NCBI RefSeq assembly: GCF_900110415.1
Contig: NZ_FODR01000006.1
Location: 62,001-126,000, forward strand
Length of the DNA stretch: 64,000 nucleotides
Direction: 5' to 3'
DNA from: Mucilaginibacter sp. OK283
Lineage (GTDB): Bacteria > Bacteroidota > Bacteroidia > Sphingobacteriales > Sphingobacteriaceae
The translations under genes and the position numbers were made by a program. The number at the start of each line of letters is the position of its first letter. Position 1 is the stretch's first letter. Below the pieces are notes generated by a model. The model worked only from the letters and a program-made list of their open reading frames with translations, did not search any database and was not told the DNA's origin. Below, one piece after another: positions 24,924 to 34,338 of the stretch.

Positions 24924-24942
24924 TTTTTTAATATTAGTTTGG

Positions 24943-24975
24943 AAGCGATGCACCTTACAGGTCATCGCTTTTTTG
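24943..24975 (+). terminator. Terminator of the histone-H1-like gene
   Basis: 8-bp stem AAGCGATG/CATCGCTT (24943-24950 and 24963-24970) with an inner ACC/GGT pairing, followed by a T-run. Confidence 0.85.
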
Positions 24976-25144
24976 TGTAACACGTTTTATCGACGGGTTT
25001 AAGGCCTATGCTTCTGTTAGCTGGCAATAGATCGTTTAATCTTTTTTATTTTAAATGTAGTATTTACATTTATTTTTCTACTTTTGAAAAATCAAACGCA
25101 ATTACCAATTGCCTTAAGCCAATAAAACCTGTACAAATAACACA

Positions 25145-26203
25145 ATGGAAACTAATAATTTCGATCTTAAAGAGCATCCGCACAGTCGTTTAAATATTTT
25201 AACCGGCGATTGGATCCTAGTATCACCGCACCGTACCAAACGCCCGTGGCAAGGTAAGGTAGAAGCCACACAGGCTAATGACCGCCCGGCTTACGACCCC
25301 CAATGTTATCTTTGCCCAACCAACAAGCGTGCCGATGGCAGCGAAAATCCTGATTATAAAGGCAGCTTTGTTTTTACTAATGACTACTCATCGTTACTGC
25401 TAAATACGCCCGATGGCGGCCTTAACGATGATGAACTATTGGTAGCCAACAGCCAAAAAGGTATTTGCCGTGTGATTAGCTTTTCGCCCCGGCATGACCT
25501 TACATTGCCGCAAATGGAAACTACGGAGATTCGTAAAGTGGTTGATGTTTGGCAATCTGAATTTGAAAACCTGGCATCATACCCCTGGATAAAACATATC
25601 CAAATATTTGAGAACAAAGGCGACATTATGGGTTGTAGCAACCCCCATCCTCACGGGCAAATCTGGGCGCAAAACAGCATCCCGGTTGAGGTAGCTAAAG
25701 AAACCCAGCAGCAAAAATCTCATTTTGAGCAAAAAGGCAGCAGTCTGCTTGGCGATTACCAGGCGCTTGAACTTAAACGCCAGGAACGCGTTATTTTTCA
25801 GAACGATCATTTTGTAGTACTGGTACCGTTTTGGGCGGTTTGGCCCTATGAAACCATGATCATCAGCAAAAGGCACGTTACCAGCATCCTTTATTTTACA
25901 GATGAAGAAAAGGACGCCCTTGCTGATGCCATTAAAAGGCTGACCGTGAGGTACGATAACATGTTCGAAACCTCGTTCCCTTACTCGGCAGGTATGCACC
26001 AATCGCCGGTTAACATGGGCGAACATCCTTACTGGCACTGGCACATGCATTTTTATCCGCCATTGCTGCGATCGGCAACCGTGAAAAAGTTTATGGTTGG
26101 GTACGAGATGCTGGCCAACCCGCAACGCGATATTACTGCAGAATACGCTGCCGAAAAGCTGCGTGCACTAAGCGAAATTCATTACAAAGCGAAAGGAGCG
26201 TAA
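25145..26203 (+). CDS. galT: Galactose-1-phosphate uridylyltransferase
   Basis: 352 aa. Zinc-type ligands in YLCPTNKRADGSENPDY, and the active-site HPHGQIWAQNSIP with the nucleophilic His. Further His in HQSPVNMGEHPYWHWHMHFYPP. Catalyses exchange of UMP between UDP-glucose and galactose-1-phosphate in the Leloir pathway. The next gene, 39 bases on, is an aldose 1-epimerase, so the two form a galactose-use pair. The galactokinase gene is not in the window. Confidence 0.95.
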   Translation: METNNFDLKEHPHSRLNILTGDWILVSPHRTKRPWQGKVEATQANDRPAYDPQCYLCPTNKRADGSENPDYKGSFVFTNDYSSLLLNTPDGGLNDDELLVANSQKGICRVISFSPRHDLTLPQMETTEIRKVVDVWQSEFENLASYPWIKHIQIFENKGDIMGCSNPHPHGQIWAQNSIPVEVAKETQQQKSHFEQKGSSLLGDYQALELKRQERVIFQNDHFVVLVPFWAVWPYETMIISKRHVTSILYFTDEEKDALADAIKRLTVRYDNMFETSFPYSAGMHQSPVNMGEHPYWHWHMHFYPPLLRSATVKKFMVGYEMLANPQRDITAEYAAEKLRALSEIHYKAKGA

Positions 26204-26242
26204 AAAACATTACTTTTAAACCAACCAATACAACACCTATTT

Positions 26243-27418
26243 ATGAATCACTTATTTAAAAATCTATCATTAATTATGGTACCGGCCTGCCTATCTTTGG
26301 CAGCTTGTAATCAACCATCAACCCAACAAAAAACCAGTATGACAGATAGCACCAAAACGGATAGCACCAAATCATTCGCTGCTGCATTTGAATCAACCAT
26401 CAATGGTAAACAAACTCATCTTTACACCCTTAAAAACAAAAATGGCGTTACCGCTACCTTTACCAATTATGGTGGGCGTATAGTAAGCCTTCTGGTACCC
26501 GATAAGAATGGTAAACTTACTGATGTAGTTTTAGGTTATGAAAGTGTAGAAGGTTTTGAAAAATCAACTGAACCTTATTATGGCGCTACCATAGGCCGTT
26601 TTGGTAACCGGATTGCCAAAGGTCATTTTAAAATTGATGGTAAAGATTATCAATCATCTATCAATAATCCGCCAAATACGTTGCATGGCGGTAAAAACGG
26701 ATATCAGAGTGTTGTTTGGGATGCCAAACAAATTGATTCGACCACCCTGGAGCTTACCTACCTGTCAAAAGATATGGAAGAAGGTTTCCCAGGCAATCTT
26801 ACCATAAAGGTGGTTTATAGCCTTACCGACAACAACGAATTTAAATGCGTTTACGAAGCCCAAACCGATAAAACAACCGTGGTAAACCTAACCAACCACG
26901 CGTTTTTTAACCTGAACGGCGAAGGGAGTGGCACTATCCTTAATCATTTGGTACAAATTGATGCGGATAATTATACCCCGGTTGATGCCGGTTTAATCCC
27001 CACAGGTAAAATTGAGCTGGTAAAAGGTACGCCGTTTGATTTTACCAAACCAGAAACTATTGGCAAACGCATTAATGACGATAATCAGCAGCTGAAAAAC
27101 GGCAAAGGTTACGATCATAATTTTGTGCTTAACAAACACGATATCACAATCCCGATTGCTACCGTAACCGGTGATAAAAGTGGTATTAAAATGGAAGTTT
27201 ATACCGAAGAGCCCGGTATGCAGTTTTATAGTGGTAACTTTATGCAGGCCAAAAACGCCATGAAACGCGGTATTAAGGACGAATTTCGTACCTCGTTTGC
27301 AATGGAAACCCAGCACTACCCCGATTCGCCAAACCAGCCGCAATTTCCATCAACCGAACTTAAGCCGGGCGAGACTTATAAAACTCAATCGCTGTATAAG
27401 TTTTCGGTGATAAAATAA
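26243..27418 (+). CDS. galM: Aldose 1-epimerase (mutarotase), lipoprotein
   Basis: 391 aa. The N-terminus is a lipoprotein signal (LSLAACNQPS), so the enzyme sits in the periplasm or outer membrane, unlike the soluble E. coli GalM. Catalytic His in NPPNTLHGGKNG and NLTNHAFFNLNG; Glu near the C-terminus. Interconverts alpha and beta anomers of galactose or glucose. Second gene of the galT unit, followed by a strong terminator. Confidence 0.93.
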   Translation: MNHLFKNLSLIMVPACLSLAACNQPSTQQKTSMTDSTKTDSTKSFAAAFESTINGKQTHLYTLKNKNGVTATFTNYGGRIVSLLVPDKNGKLTDVVLGYESVEGFEKSTEPYYGATIGRFGNRIAKGHFKIDGKDYQSSINNPPNTLHGGKNGYQSVVWDAKQIDSTTLELTYLSKDMEEGFPGNLTIKVVYSLTDNNEFKCVYEAQTDKTTVVNLTNHAFFNLNGEGSGTILNHLVQIDADNYTPVDAGLIPTGKIELVKGTPFDFTKPETIGKRINDDNQQLKNGKGYDHNFVLNKHDITIPIATVTGDKSGIKMEVYTEEPGMQFYSGNFMQAKNAMKRGIKDEFRTSFAMETQHYPDSPNQPQFPSTELKPGETYKTQSLYKFSVIK

Positions 27419-27441
27419 GCTTGCGATTTTTAGATATTTTG

Positions 27442-27475
27442 AAAAGATCCGGTCATTTGACCGGATCTTTTTTTT
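27442..27475 (+). terminator. Terminator of the galT-galM unit
   Basis: 14-bp perfect stem (27442-27455 and 27458-27471; core GATCCGGTCA/TGACCGGATC) with a TT loop, followed by a T-run. Confidence 0.92.
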
Positions 27476-27539
27476 GCCCGACTGGGAGGACCGAAAGACG
27501 ACCTGCCTATTGTTCTTAACTTCAGGGAGCGCCAAACTG

Positions 27540-27587
27540 GCCTTTCATATCAAATCACATATCTCAAATCTCACATCTAAACTGTAT
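27540..27587. repeat. Single-arm micro-repeat ATCTCAAATCTCACATCT
   Basis: The words ATCAAATCAC, ATCTCAAATC and TCACATCT are iterated directly upstream of the T9SS-cargo gene. No opposite arm was found. Low-complexity patch of the same general style as the hairpins elsewhere. Confidence 0.45.
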
Positions 27588-27604
27588 ATTTCCACCAGCC
27601 AACA

Positions 27605-29530
27605 ATGAACTCTTTATTGTCAACCCAATTATTTAAGCAGCGGTTACCTACAAAGCAGTGTCTTTGGTTGGTTTTGTTGTGCACCTTTCAATTGGTATTT
27701 AATACAAAAGGTAATGCACAGTTGGTTACCATCGGTTCGCAACCAACCAGCGGCTGTGTTGGGCAGCCTATTACATTTACAGCAGTGGCCTCAGGTGTGG
27801 GCGTATTACCGGTTTACCAATGGCAGGTAAACGGAATTAACGTTGGATTCAATCAAAATAAATTTACCAGTAGTACACTTGTTAATGCTGATGTAGTGCA
27901 ATGCAGGGTAAGTATCCCTGGGCCTAACGGTACATTTAATATCGCCAACAGCAACGCCCTTACCATGACCATCCTTTCGCCGCCTGTTATTGTGCAGCAT
28001 GATACCGCTATTTGCCCTGGCAGCACTATGGTACTCCAGGCCGATGTTTCCGGCGCCGCCTATGCCAAATACAAACCGGTCGATTTTTCAAACCAGTTCA
28101 ATTTCAACATCTCTACCAATACTTTTGGGCACCAGTTTGTTAACTGTCCTACGGGGAATGTCACATTCAATGGTATCCCTTATATCCTTTACCCATGGAG
28201 TGATACCTTTACCGGCTGGAATGCAAGCAACGCTACCGGACCCGATCCGCGTAAACTTTTTATTCCCGTTAACGAGGATGGTGCTGTGGCCATCAACCTG
28301 CTGGCCAATACCTATTTTGGCATACCCGGCCCGGCGTCGTATGTAAGCGTAAGCTTTTGGGCCAATGGTGCCGAGGTGTACAAAAAAGACCTCATAGGCG
28401 ACCAGGACATCCGCGACTTTAACGCTGCCCAGTTTACCAACCAAATCAATAACACCAGCACTACAAACGTGTGGTTATCGCCCAACCGGCAAAACCGGCT
28501 GGATAATGTGCGCATCCAGATGCCTGCACCAACGCGTATAGACAGCATTGTGGTAAATGATCATGGCGGCAACGGCCAACGCCTGTTCATCATTGGCGCC
28601 ACCGTTGAGAAAACACCCGTTGCCCTTAAATGGTCAACCGGCGAAACCACCCCATCCATCACTGTAGCCCCAATGCAGCCAACAACTTATACCGTAATGG
28701 CTACAAATGGGGTAGCCAGTTGTAGCGGTGGCAGCATCAATGTAAGCTTTACTACGCCGGTAGTGCCGTCAATAAGTATCAGTCAGTTAACCGGCAACGT
28801 TTGCCAGGGCAACTCTATCACTTTTGAGGCAGGAGTGCTTAACGGTGGCAGGGAGCCTACGCTTAAATGGCAGGTAAATGGCGCCGACGCCGGTACCAAC
28901 AGCTTTATATTTACTACCAACAGCCTTATAACCGGCGATATAGTAACCTGCCAGGTAACCCCACACAACCTGTGCCTTACTATACCCACAGCAACAAGCA
29001 ATGCACTTACAGCAACGCTGTTACCGCAACCTGTAGTTGATGCAGGCCCCAACGTAACCATTCACCAGGGCGATGCCATCCAGTTGAAAGCCACTGCAAC
29101 CGGCGATATAATGAACACGAAATGGAGCCCTGCCACCGGGCTTGATAACCCAGGCATACTCAACCCCATAGCAACCCCAAATCAAACAACCAAATATACC
29201 TTGCTGGTGCAAAACCAAAATACATGTACGGCTACCGACAGCCTGATTATAAAAGTGCTGCCGCTTGATGTAGTGATCCCCAACGCCATCAGCCCTAACC
29301 ACGATGGTGTAAATGACGTATGGAATATTCAGCACTTAGATCAGTTTGCCACCTGTACTGTAAATATATTTAACCGCTACGGCCAAAAGCTTTTCACATC
29401 CACCGGCTACGCCCATCCGTGGGATGGAACCTATAAAAACAGGCGCCTTCCTGCGGGCACCTATTATTACATTATTGATTTGAAGGATGGCAGCGCAGTA
29501 CGATCGGGGTATGTGGTGCTGGTGTATTGA
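27605..29530 (+). CDS. Secreted T9SS type B cargo with Ig/PKD-like domains
   Basis: 641 aa. Signal peptide (about residues 1-38, ending NAQ) followed by Ig/PKD-like repeats carrying the CQGNSITFEAGV and GCVGQPITFTAV-type signature, WQVNGIN/WQVNGAD, and a C-terminal gliding-motility-associated (CHU_C) domain with NAISPNHDGVNDVW, IFNRYGQKLF and LPAGTYYYII. That domain is the type B signal for the type IX secretion system, so the protein is exported to the surface or medium. The central part (about residues 150-330) has a lectin-like or adhesin-like unknown fold. Function probably adhesion; uncertain. Confidence 0.85.
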   Translation: MNSLLSTQLFKQRLPTKQCLWLVLLCTFQLVFNTKGNAQLVTIGSQPTSGCVGQPITFTAVASGVGVLPVYQWQVNGINVGFNQNKFTSSTLVNADVVQCRVSIPGPNGTFNIANSNALTMTILSPPVIVQHDTAICPGSTMVLQADVSGAAYAKYKPVDFSNQFNFNISTNTFGHQFVNCPTGNVTFNGIPYILYPWSDTFTGWNASNATGPDPRKLFIPVNEDGAVAINLLANTYFGIPGPASYVSVSFWANGAEVYKKDLIGDQDIRDFNAAQFTNQINNTSTTNVWLSPNRQNRLDNVRIQMPAPTRIDSIVVNDHGGNGQRLFIIGATVEKTPVALKWSTGETTPSITVAPMQPTTYTVMATNGVASCSGGSINVSFTTPVVPSISISQLTGNVCQGNSITFEAGVLNGGREPTLKWQVNGADAGTNSFIFTTNSLITGDIVTCQVTPHNLCLTIPTATSNALTATLLPQPVVDAGPNVTIHQGDAIQLKATATGDIMNTKWSPATGLDNPGILNPIATPNQTTKYTLLVQNQNTCTATDSLIIKVLPLDVVIPNAISPNHDGVNDVWNIQHLDQFATCTVNIFNRYGQKLFTSTGYAHPWDGTYKNRRLPAGTYYYIIDLKDGSAVRSGYVVLVY

Positions 29531-29566
29531 AGTATAGTATCAAGTATCAAGACTTTGGTGGAGTGT
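29531..29566. repeat. AGTATCAAG micro-repeat after the T9SS-cargo gene
   Basis: AGTATAGTATCAAGTATCAAG follows the TGA stop by one base. It shares words with the inverted repeat at 5808-5897 and the element at 50366. No second arm was recognised. The rest of 29567-29703 has no gene. Confidence 0.5.
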
Positions 29567-29703
29567 TGGATGTACCAGCCGTTGCGCAATTGTAAGCCAA
29601 ATACAAGGTAATCACCCAACCTTCTGATTCGTAATATTCCTGATGAGATTGGGGAGTAGAAAAAGGTCGATGAGATTTAAGCTGTAATTACTAACTTTAC
29701 CTC

Positions 29704-30078
29704 ATGCTTACGTCCTACAAATTCATTAAAGAACCCACCAACCGCTGGTATATTAACCTGCCCGACTGGCAAGGTATGCATGCCGACCTGGAAATGGTTG
29801 ATGGTGCCGACATCATGCTTGACTATGTTGGCCAGGGTGCCCGCGAAGTAGAACTGCAGCTGGCCGAAGAACCTTTTGAAAACGCAACGCCGCTTCAACT
29901 TATTGAAGATTATCGCGATCATGTGGGCGGCGGCATTTACCTGCTTGGCCAATACAACGGCGAAGAGCTTAACCAAAAAATGTGGCTTTGTGGTGTTACC
30001 GAATTTGTGTTTGGCAAACTGCCAGAGGTAATTTATTTCAAGAAAGTGGAAACTAACAAGCAATGGCTTAATGCTTAA
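29704..30078 (+). CDS. Conserved hypothetical protein (DUF6717-like)
   Basis: 124 aa, cytoplasmic, no signal or membrane segment. N-terminus YKFIKEPTNRWYINLPDW and then ADLEMVDGADIMLDYV. I associate this pattern with the DUF6717 family from memory and am only moderately sure. Acidic, compact, with no catalytic motif visible. A bidirectional terminator separates it from the lipoprotein gene on the other strand. Confidence 0.6.
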   Translation: MLTSYKFIKEPTNRWYINLPDWQGMHADLEMVDGADIMLDYVGQGAREVELQLAEEPFENATPLQLIEDYRDHVGGGIYLLGQYNGEELNQKMWLCGVTEFVFGKLPEVIYFKKVETNKQWLNA

Positions 30079-30091
30079 AACCATATTCAGC

Positions 30092-30129
30092 AAAAAGCGG
30101 CTATCCCAACAGGAACAGCCGCTTTTTTG
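30092..30129. terminator. Bidirectional terminator
   Basis: 11-base arms (30092-30102 and 30117-30127), core AGCGGCT/AGCCGCT with outer A-run and T-run on both strands, between convergent genes. Confidence 0.88.
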
Positions 30130-30146
30130 TTGAACAGTAATTACGC

Positions 30147-30914
30147 TTACTGGGTAATAGTTACTGTACCCATATCCTTCACCGAACCGTTTACCACGGT
30201 TACCCCGGTAACGGTTTTTGTAACATATGGGCTTACCGGTACAAACTGTACGTTGTAAGTGCCTGCTGCCAGGCCCGAAAAGTAGAATTTGCCCGTAGCA
30301 TCGGCCACAGTACCAACGGTATCGGCGCCGGTTATTGCAAACACTTTAGGGGACGACGCGGCAGGCGATACTACACCGCTTAATGCTCCCGAAACGGCTT
30401 GTGGTATTGCCCTTATCACTGGTTTTAGTATGTATTTGCCGTTTCCGGTTAATACGATCGACTGTGCCGCGTCAAAATCTAAACGGAGGGTGTAGGCCAC
30501 GCCTGCAGTTAAATTGTCGTGTACGTTGAGCTTTACGCCTGATGTTTGTCCGCTGGGCGTGGTCAGGTCGTGAGATACGCCGGCTACAACTACCCGGTTG
30601 CCGGAGTCGTTTAAAACCAGCCTTATTTGCTGGATAGTGCCGGCCGGGATGTCCTGTGCAGCCAGCACGGTATCTTTACCCGCCCTAAACCTTAGGATGT
30701 CTATCGGGCCGCCGTTTACATCAAGTGTATTTTCCCCTTTATCGGTAACTACAACTACGCTTTTAACATTCAGGATAACGGCATCAAAAGCGCCAGGGGC
30801 ATCGGTCATCTTCACTGTTACGTGCGATGTGCCGCCTGCACTGTTGTTGCTGTCCTTTTTACAAGAGAACAACGAAAGGCTGAGTGCAGCGGCAAATAAA
30901 AGTAACTTTTTCAT
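30147..30914 (-). CDS. DUF4382 lipoprotein with carboxypeptidase-regulatory-like domain
   Basis: 255 aa. Lipoprotein signal ending LFSC followed by KKDS. DUF4382 domain (about residues 30-165) with the VTVKMTDAPGAFDAV signature, then a C-terminal beta-sandwich of the carboxypeptidase regulatory type (SGVVSPAASS, TDATGKFYFSGLAAGTYNV-like). Surface or periplasmic beta-rich protein; function unknown. Transcribed alone. Confidence 0.82.
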   Translation of the reverse strand: MKKLLLFAAALSLSLFSCKKDSNNSAGGTSHVTVKMTDAPGAFDAVILNVKSVVVVTDKGENTLDVNGGPIDILRFRAGKDTVLAAQDIPAGTIQQIRLVLNDSGNRVVVAGVSHDLTTPSGQTSGVKLNVHDNLTAGVAYTLRLDFDAAQSIVLTGNGKYILKPVIRAIPQAVSGALSGVVSPAASSPKVFAITGADTVGTVADATGKFYFSGLAAGTYNVQFVPVSPYVTKTVTGVTVVNGSVKDMGTVTITQ

Positions 30915-31388
30915 AATGTATTATTTAGTGTATAAACCAACGTTCAAAACTGGTGCCTTGTAGGGCAATGTGCCGACGAAATGGCAATATGTATCGATGA
31001 ATAGGGGTGTTAGTTGCAGAATAAGGTCAAAATATGTTACAGCGTAAAGTTTCGGCGATTATTGACCAGTTATCTGCACAATTTTCCCCTCAATGGTCTG
31101 GCAATTGTATGCCTTTGTGGCCTGTGTGCAAAAGTTTACATCGATGCTATGGCGCGCAGGTGACCAGTTTTGCCAACAGAAAACCTGCGCTCCATAGCTT
31201 TTCTTCAAACCTGGCGGGCAGGGCGTATGTGATTTAATTGTTAAGCCCAAATCAAACTTAAATCATTTCGCGGCCGGGACTATAAATTGTGCTGTAAAAA
31301 GTGTACCTTCGCGCCATTATTTTCTTGAAAACAAAGCGTTTAATTATCATGCTTTTAGCTTCAACGACGATAAAATAAAAATAATAGA
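30915..31388. other. 474-base region with a strong 16-bp hairpin
   Basis: Arms 31146-31161 and 31183-31198 (16 bases, one mismatch; GCTATGGCGCGCAGGT against ACCTGCGCTCCATAGC) enclose a 21-base loop. No T-run follows, no convincing gene covers it, and short frames on both strands lack family features. It could be a small RNA, a relic element or a regulatory hairpin of the J-domain gene. Promoter-like TACCTTCG lies around 31305. Confidence 0.55.
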
Positions 31389-31832
31389 ATGAAAAAAATT
31401 GTCGACTACAGGAAGCTTTTAAATGTTACCGAAGCTGCAGAACTACAGGAATTAAAATCAAACTACCGCAATATGATGAAAACCTGGCACCCGGATAAGT
31501 TCCAGGACGAAAGCAGGGTTGAAGCGGAAGAAAAAAGCAAGACCATTATTGAAGCTTACCACTTTTTGGTAAGTATAGCGCCCGAAACCCGTGCGCAATC
31601 ATTAACCGAATATACCGCCACTACCACGCTATCAAACATTGCCGACTTTGAATACAAATCGCAGGTATTAAAAATTGCCTTTTTGGATGGTAACGAATAT
31701 GAGTACTTTGATGTACCTAAAGCGGTTTATGTAAAACTGATTAATGCTGATTCGCCGGGAAGATTTGCCCGCAGGCATATTTACAACGAATATGTTTACC
31801 GCAGCGTGAGCAGGTTGGTAGCTACTGCGTAG
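31389..31832 (+). CDS. J-domain / KTSC fusion protein
   Basis: 147 aa. Residues 1-65 form a DnaJ J-domain with the HPD tripeptide in KTWHPDKFQ, the motif that stimulates Hsp70. Residues 80-140 match the KTSC domain (FEYKSQVLKIAFLDGNEYEYFDVP, AVYVKLINADSPGRFARRHI). KTSC is usually found in short nucleic-acid-associated or lysyl-tRNA-synthetase-related contexts. A DnaJ-KTSC protein is therefore an Hsp70 co-chaperone with an added unknown interaction domain, and lacks the G/F-rich and zinc domains of DnaJ. Function otherwise unknown. Confidence 0.82.
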   Translation: MKKIVDYRKLLNVTEAAELQELKSNYRNMMKTWHPDKFQDESRVEAEEKSKTIIEAYHFLVSIAPETRAQSLTEYTATTTLSNIADFEYKSQVLKIAFLDGNEYEYFDVPKAVYVKLINADSPGRFARRHIYNEYVYRSVSRLVATA

Positions 31833-31835
31833 TTT

Positions 31836-31905
31836 TTAGTAGTGAGTAGGGAGTGGTGAGTGAACGTTAAAAAAAACTCACAATTAACCGCTCACCACTC
31901 ACCAT
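31836..31905. repeat. GAGTGGTGAG inverted repeat
   Basis: Exact arms GAGTGGTGAG (31851-31860) and CTCACCACTC (31891-31900), with the words TAGTGAGTAGG and CTCACCACTCACC in the flanks. It fills the whole gap between the J-domain gene and mocA, starting 3 bases after the stop codon. Confidence 0.65.
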
Positions 31906-31906
31906 C

Positions 31907-32494
31907 TCATTCCCGGTTCAATCGTTCAAAATCATCGATTGTATCAATATCAATGGCACCCAGGCCAAACGGTACCGACATAACATCGTCCGGGTAGGCA
32001 TTGATGATGGTTTTTGCCCCTTCACTGCCTGTTAGCTTCATTAATTTGACGAAATACTTTTTATCAAACAAAGCGGGCACACCCAGTGTGTTTTTATATT
32101 CGCAGGCTATTATCCCTGTATCATTCTCGGTTTTGCGTTCGGTTAATTGATAAAGTAGCAGCGGGTCAACAAAGGGCTGATCGCAAAGCATCAGGATTGC
32201 CGACGTAATCAGTGGCTCTAAGTACATTAGCTGGGCTATTCCCAGGCGGATTGATGAAGCCATGCCTTCCTGCCAGTCGGGGTTATAAACAATATTAACT
32301 TGCTGATCGGATATGTTGGGGCGTATTTCGCCTTCGTTGGCTCCCAATACTACTACAGCGCAATCGCAGCAGGCCGAAGTTAAAGCGGTTTGTATAGCGC
32401 GTTGCAATAATGTTTTGCCCTGGTAAACCAGGTTCTGTTTTGGCGATCCGAAGCGGCTTGAAGAGCCGGCAGCAAGTATAATTATCCCCGTCAT
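31907..32494 (-). CDS. mocA: Molybdenum cofactor cytidylyltransferase-like nucleotidyltransferase (MocA)
   Basis: 195 aa. NTP-transferase signature LAAGSSSRFGSPKQNL near the N-terminus and MLCDQPFVDP in the middle, both diagnostic for MobA/MocA-type proteins. MocA attaches CMP to molybdopterin for xanthine-dehydrogenase-type enzymes. It starts 18 bases after xdhC on the same strand; that pairing supports MocA over MobA. XDH itself is not in the window. Confidence 0.85.
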   Translation of the reverse strand: MTGIIILAAGSSSRFGSPKQNLVYQGKTLLQRAIQTALTSACCDCAVVVLGANEGEIRPNISDQQVNIVYNPDWQEGMASSIRLGIAQLMYLEPLITSAILMLCDQPFVDPLLLYQLTERKTENDTGIIACEYKNTLGVPALFDKKYFVKLMKLTGSEGAKTIINAYPDDVMSVPFGLGAIDIDTIDDFERLNRE

Positions 32495-32512
32495 TCGTTT
32501 TCTTCAGTTTTT

Positions 32513-33664
32513 TTAAGGCATAGATTGATGTACAATTTGCTGCGGTACATGGTTATGGATACTTGTTTTATAACGTAATGATGTTCCTGACCTACCCTTT
32601 AGCACCGCCTGCATTTCGGCAATGATGGAGAGGGCAATTTCATCGGCATTTTCAGATCCTATATCCAAACCCGCCGGCCCAAATACGCTTTCCAATTGTT
32701 GCGGGGTAGCCGTTATACCTTCACCAGCAAACTCATCCAGCATTCTTTGTAACCGTTTTTTTGGTCCCAGCACCCCGATGTAGGAGGGGCTGAGTGGCAG
32801 TAGCTGCTTTAATACGCAGGCATCGTAATTATAGTTGTGTGTCATCAAAATAATTACAGTACGCTCATCTATTTTTACATGTTGTAAAGCGTATTCCGGT
32901 TTGGATATGGTGATTTTGCCGGCCAGCGGGAACCGCTCCGGAACAGCGTAGTTGGCGCGTCCATCTACCAGGTGAATTATCCAACCCAGCGCAGCGGCTA
33001 TCTGTACCAGCGGTATGGTATCATTGCCGGCACCAAATATTACCAGCGATACGGCGGGTTGCATCAGCTCAATAAAGCAGGTAAATTTATCGCCATATAA
33101 ATAAGTTTTGGTTACCGAATTGCCATTGGCCAAAACGTGTTTGGCATCTTGCAACAGGGCATCCTTAATAGCGTCATCGGGGAATTGGCCGGTTATTTCT
33201 TCATCCTTATTTAGTAACAAACAAGTGCCGGGCTGCGGTGCCTGCTTATCGTTCATGGTAAACAGCGTGATGAGCACCACAGGTTCGCGTTTGTTCAAAA
33301 ATTGTTTAAATAGCTTTATGGGGTTATCCTGCCTATCAGCAAAAATAGGTTCAATCATAATGTGTATAATACCATTGCAGCCCAGGCCAACGCCAAACTT
33401 GGCATCATCATCGTCGGTAGTATCATAAGTAACCAGCATGGGTTTGTTTTGGGCCATCACCAGGCGGGCCTTGCGCAGGGCGTCGCCCTCCAGGCAGCCG
33501 CCGCTAATGGCGCCGGTAAGTTGCCCGTCTTCGGTAATGAGCATGCGGGCGCCGGCGCGGCGATAGGATGAACCCTCTACGTGTACAACCGTAGCCAGCG
33601 CGGTTTGCCTGCCGGCATTATGTGCGGCGTCAAATGCCGTTATTATATCTTTAAGTTCTTTCAA
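32513..33664 (-). CDS. xdhC: XdhC/CoxI-family cofactor-sulfuration protein
   Basis: 383 aa. N-terminal XdhC/CoxI domain with TVVHVEGSSYRRAGARMLI and GAISGGCLEGD (the conserved Cys), and a C-terminal Rossmann domain with SLVIFGAGNDTIPL. XdhC receives and sulfurates molybdenum cofactor before insertion into xanthine dehydrogenase. First gene of the mocA unit, within the molybdenum cofactor island. Confidence 0.9.
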   Translation of the reverse strand: MKELKDIITAFDAAHNAGRQTALATVVHVEGSSYRRAGARMLITEDGQLTGAISGGCLEGDALRKARLVMAQNKPMLVTYDTTDDDDAKFGVGLGCNGIIHIMIEPIFADRQDNPIKLFKQFLNKREPVVLITLFTMNDKQAPQPGTCLLLNKDEEITGQFPDDAIKDALLQDAKHVLANGNSVTKTYLYGDKFTCFIELMQPAVSLVIFGAGNDTIPLVQIAAALGWIIHLVDGRANYAVPERFPLAGKITISKPEYALQHVKIDERTVIILMTHNYNYDACVLKQLLPLSPSYIGVLGPKKRLQRMLDEFAGEGITATPQQLESVFGPAGLDIGSENADEIALSIIAEMQAVLKGRSGTSLRYKTSIHNHVPQQIVHQSMP

Positions 33665-33700
33665 TGGGTAGTACGTTTATTTTTTCTTACAATTATTCTG

Positions 33701-34144
33701 TTACTTCGGGGGCCACAAATCTAACCTGGTTATGTTTTTAATATTGCCACTATTCATGTCCATGTGCCCTTTCCTTTGACTATCAAAGGTTCCGTCCATG
33801 ATTACGTAATGTTTATTGTAGCTTTTCAAGCTATCTAATCCGGCGCGTGGGACGTCAACCCAAATGCCATTCTTGGTTATCATATTATCAAAATCAACTT
33901 TGTGCAGATACAAAACAGAGGATTCAAAATAAAGCGTTAAATATCCTATTACCCTCACTTTTTTTCTGTCATATTTTTCTGGTGAGGCAATTAAATTTAT
34001 GATAGAAATGGTCTCGGGCTCATCTGAAACGTTTTTGTCTGTTTTTTTTATAAAGTTTTTTTTATCCTTATGTAAATCTTTATTATAAGAAAACGCTAAG
34101 CTGCTAATAAGTAAGATTATACATGTTGTAATTTTCATTGGCAA
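33701..34144 (-). CDS. Secreted hypothetical protein with OB-like segment
   Basis: 147 aa with a cleavable signal or N-terminal anchor (about residues 4-20). The stretch DRKKVRVIGYLTLYFESSVLYLHK, followed by GIWVDVP, looks like a short OB-type beta barrel. Alternative starts are the ATGs at 34144 and 34138. No family recognised. It faces divergently from moaA, so it may be unrelated to the cofactor genes. Confidence 0.55.
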   Translation of the reverse strand: MPMKITTCIILLISSLAFSYNKDLHKDKKNFIKKTDKNVSDEPETISIINLIASPEKYDRKKVRVIGYLTLYFESSVLYLHKVDFDNMITKNGIWVDVPRAGLDSLKSYNKHYVIMDGTFDSQRKGHMDMNSGNIKNITRLDLWPPK

Positions 34145-34338
34145 TATTAGTAAAGTATGTATAAGTTAATTTAGTAATTGACGAATTGGGATTGTTGAAT
34201 ATCGTTTATATAACAGACAAAAAAGTACATTTAAACCACAATGTTCAAATTTGTAATTTTTATTTTTACATTAACGATCATTAAACTTAAAAACCACAGA
34301 TTTGTTGATTAAATTGTATACACTGTAAATTTTATAAA

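Noticed and set aside
31034..31250. Short frames on both strands across the 31146-31198 hairpin
   Set aside because: They mirror each other through the inverted repeat; neither has a signal, motif or good start.
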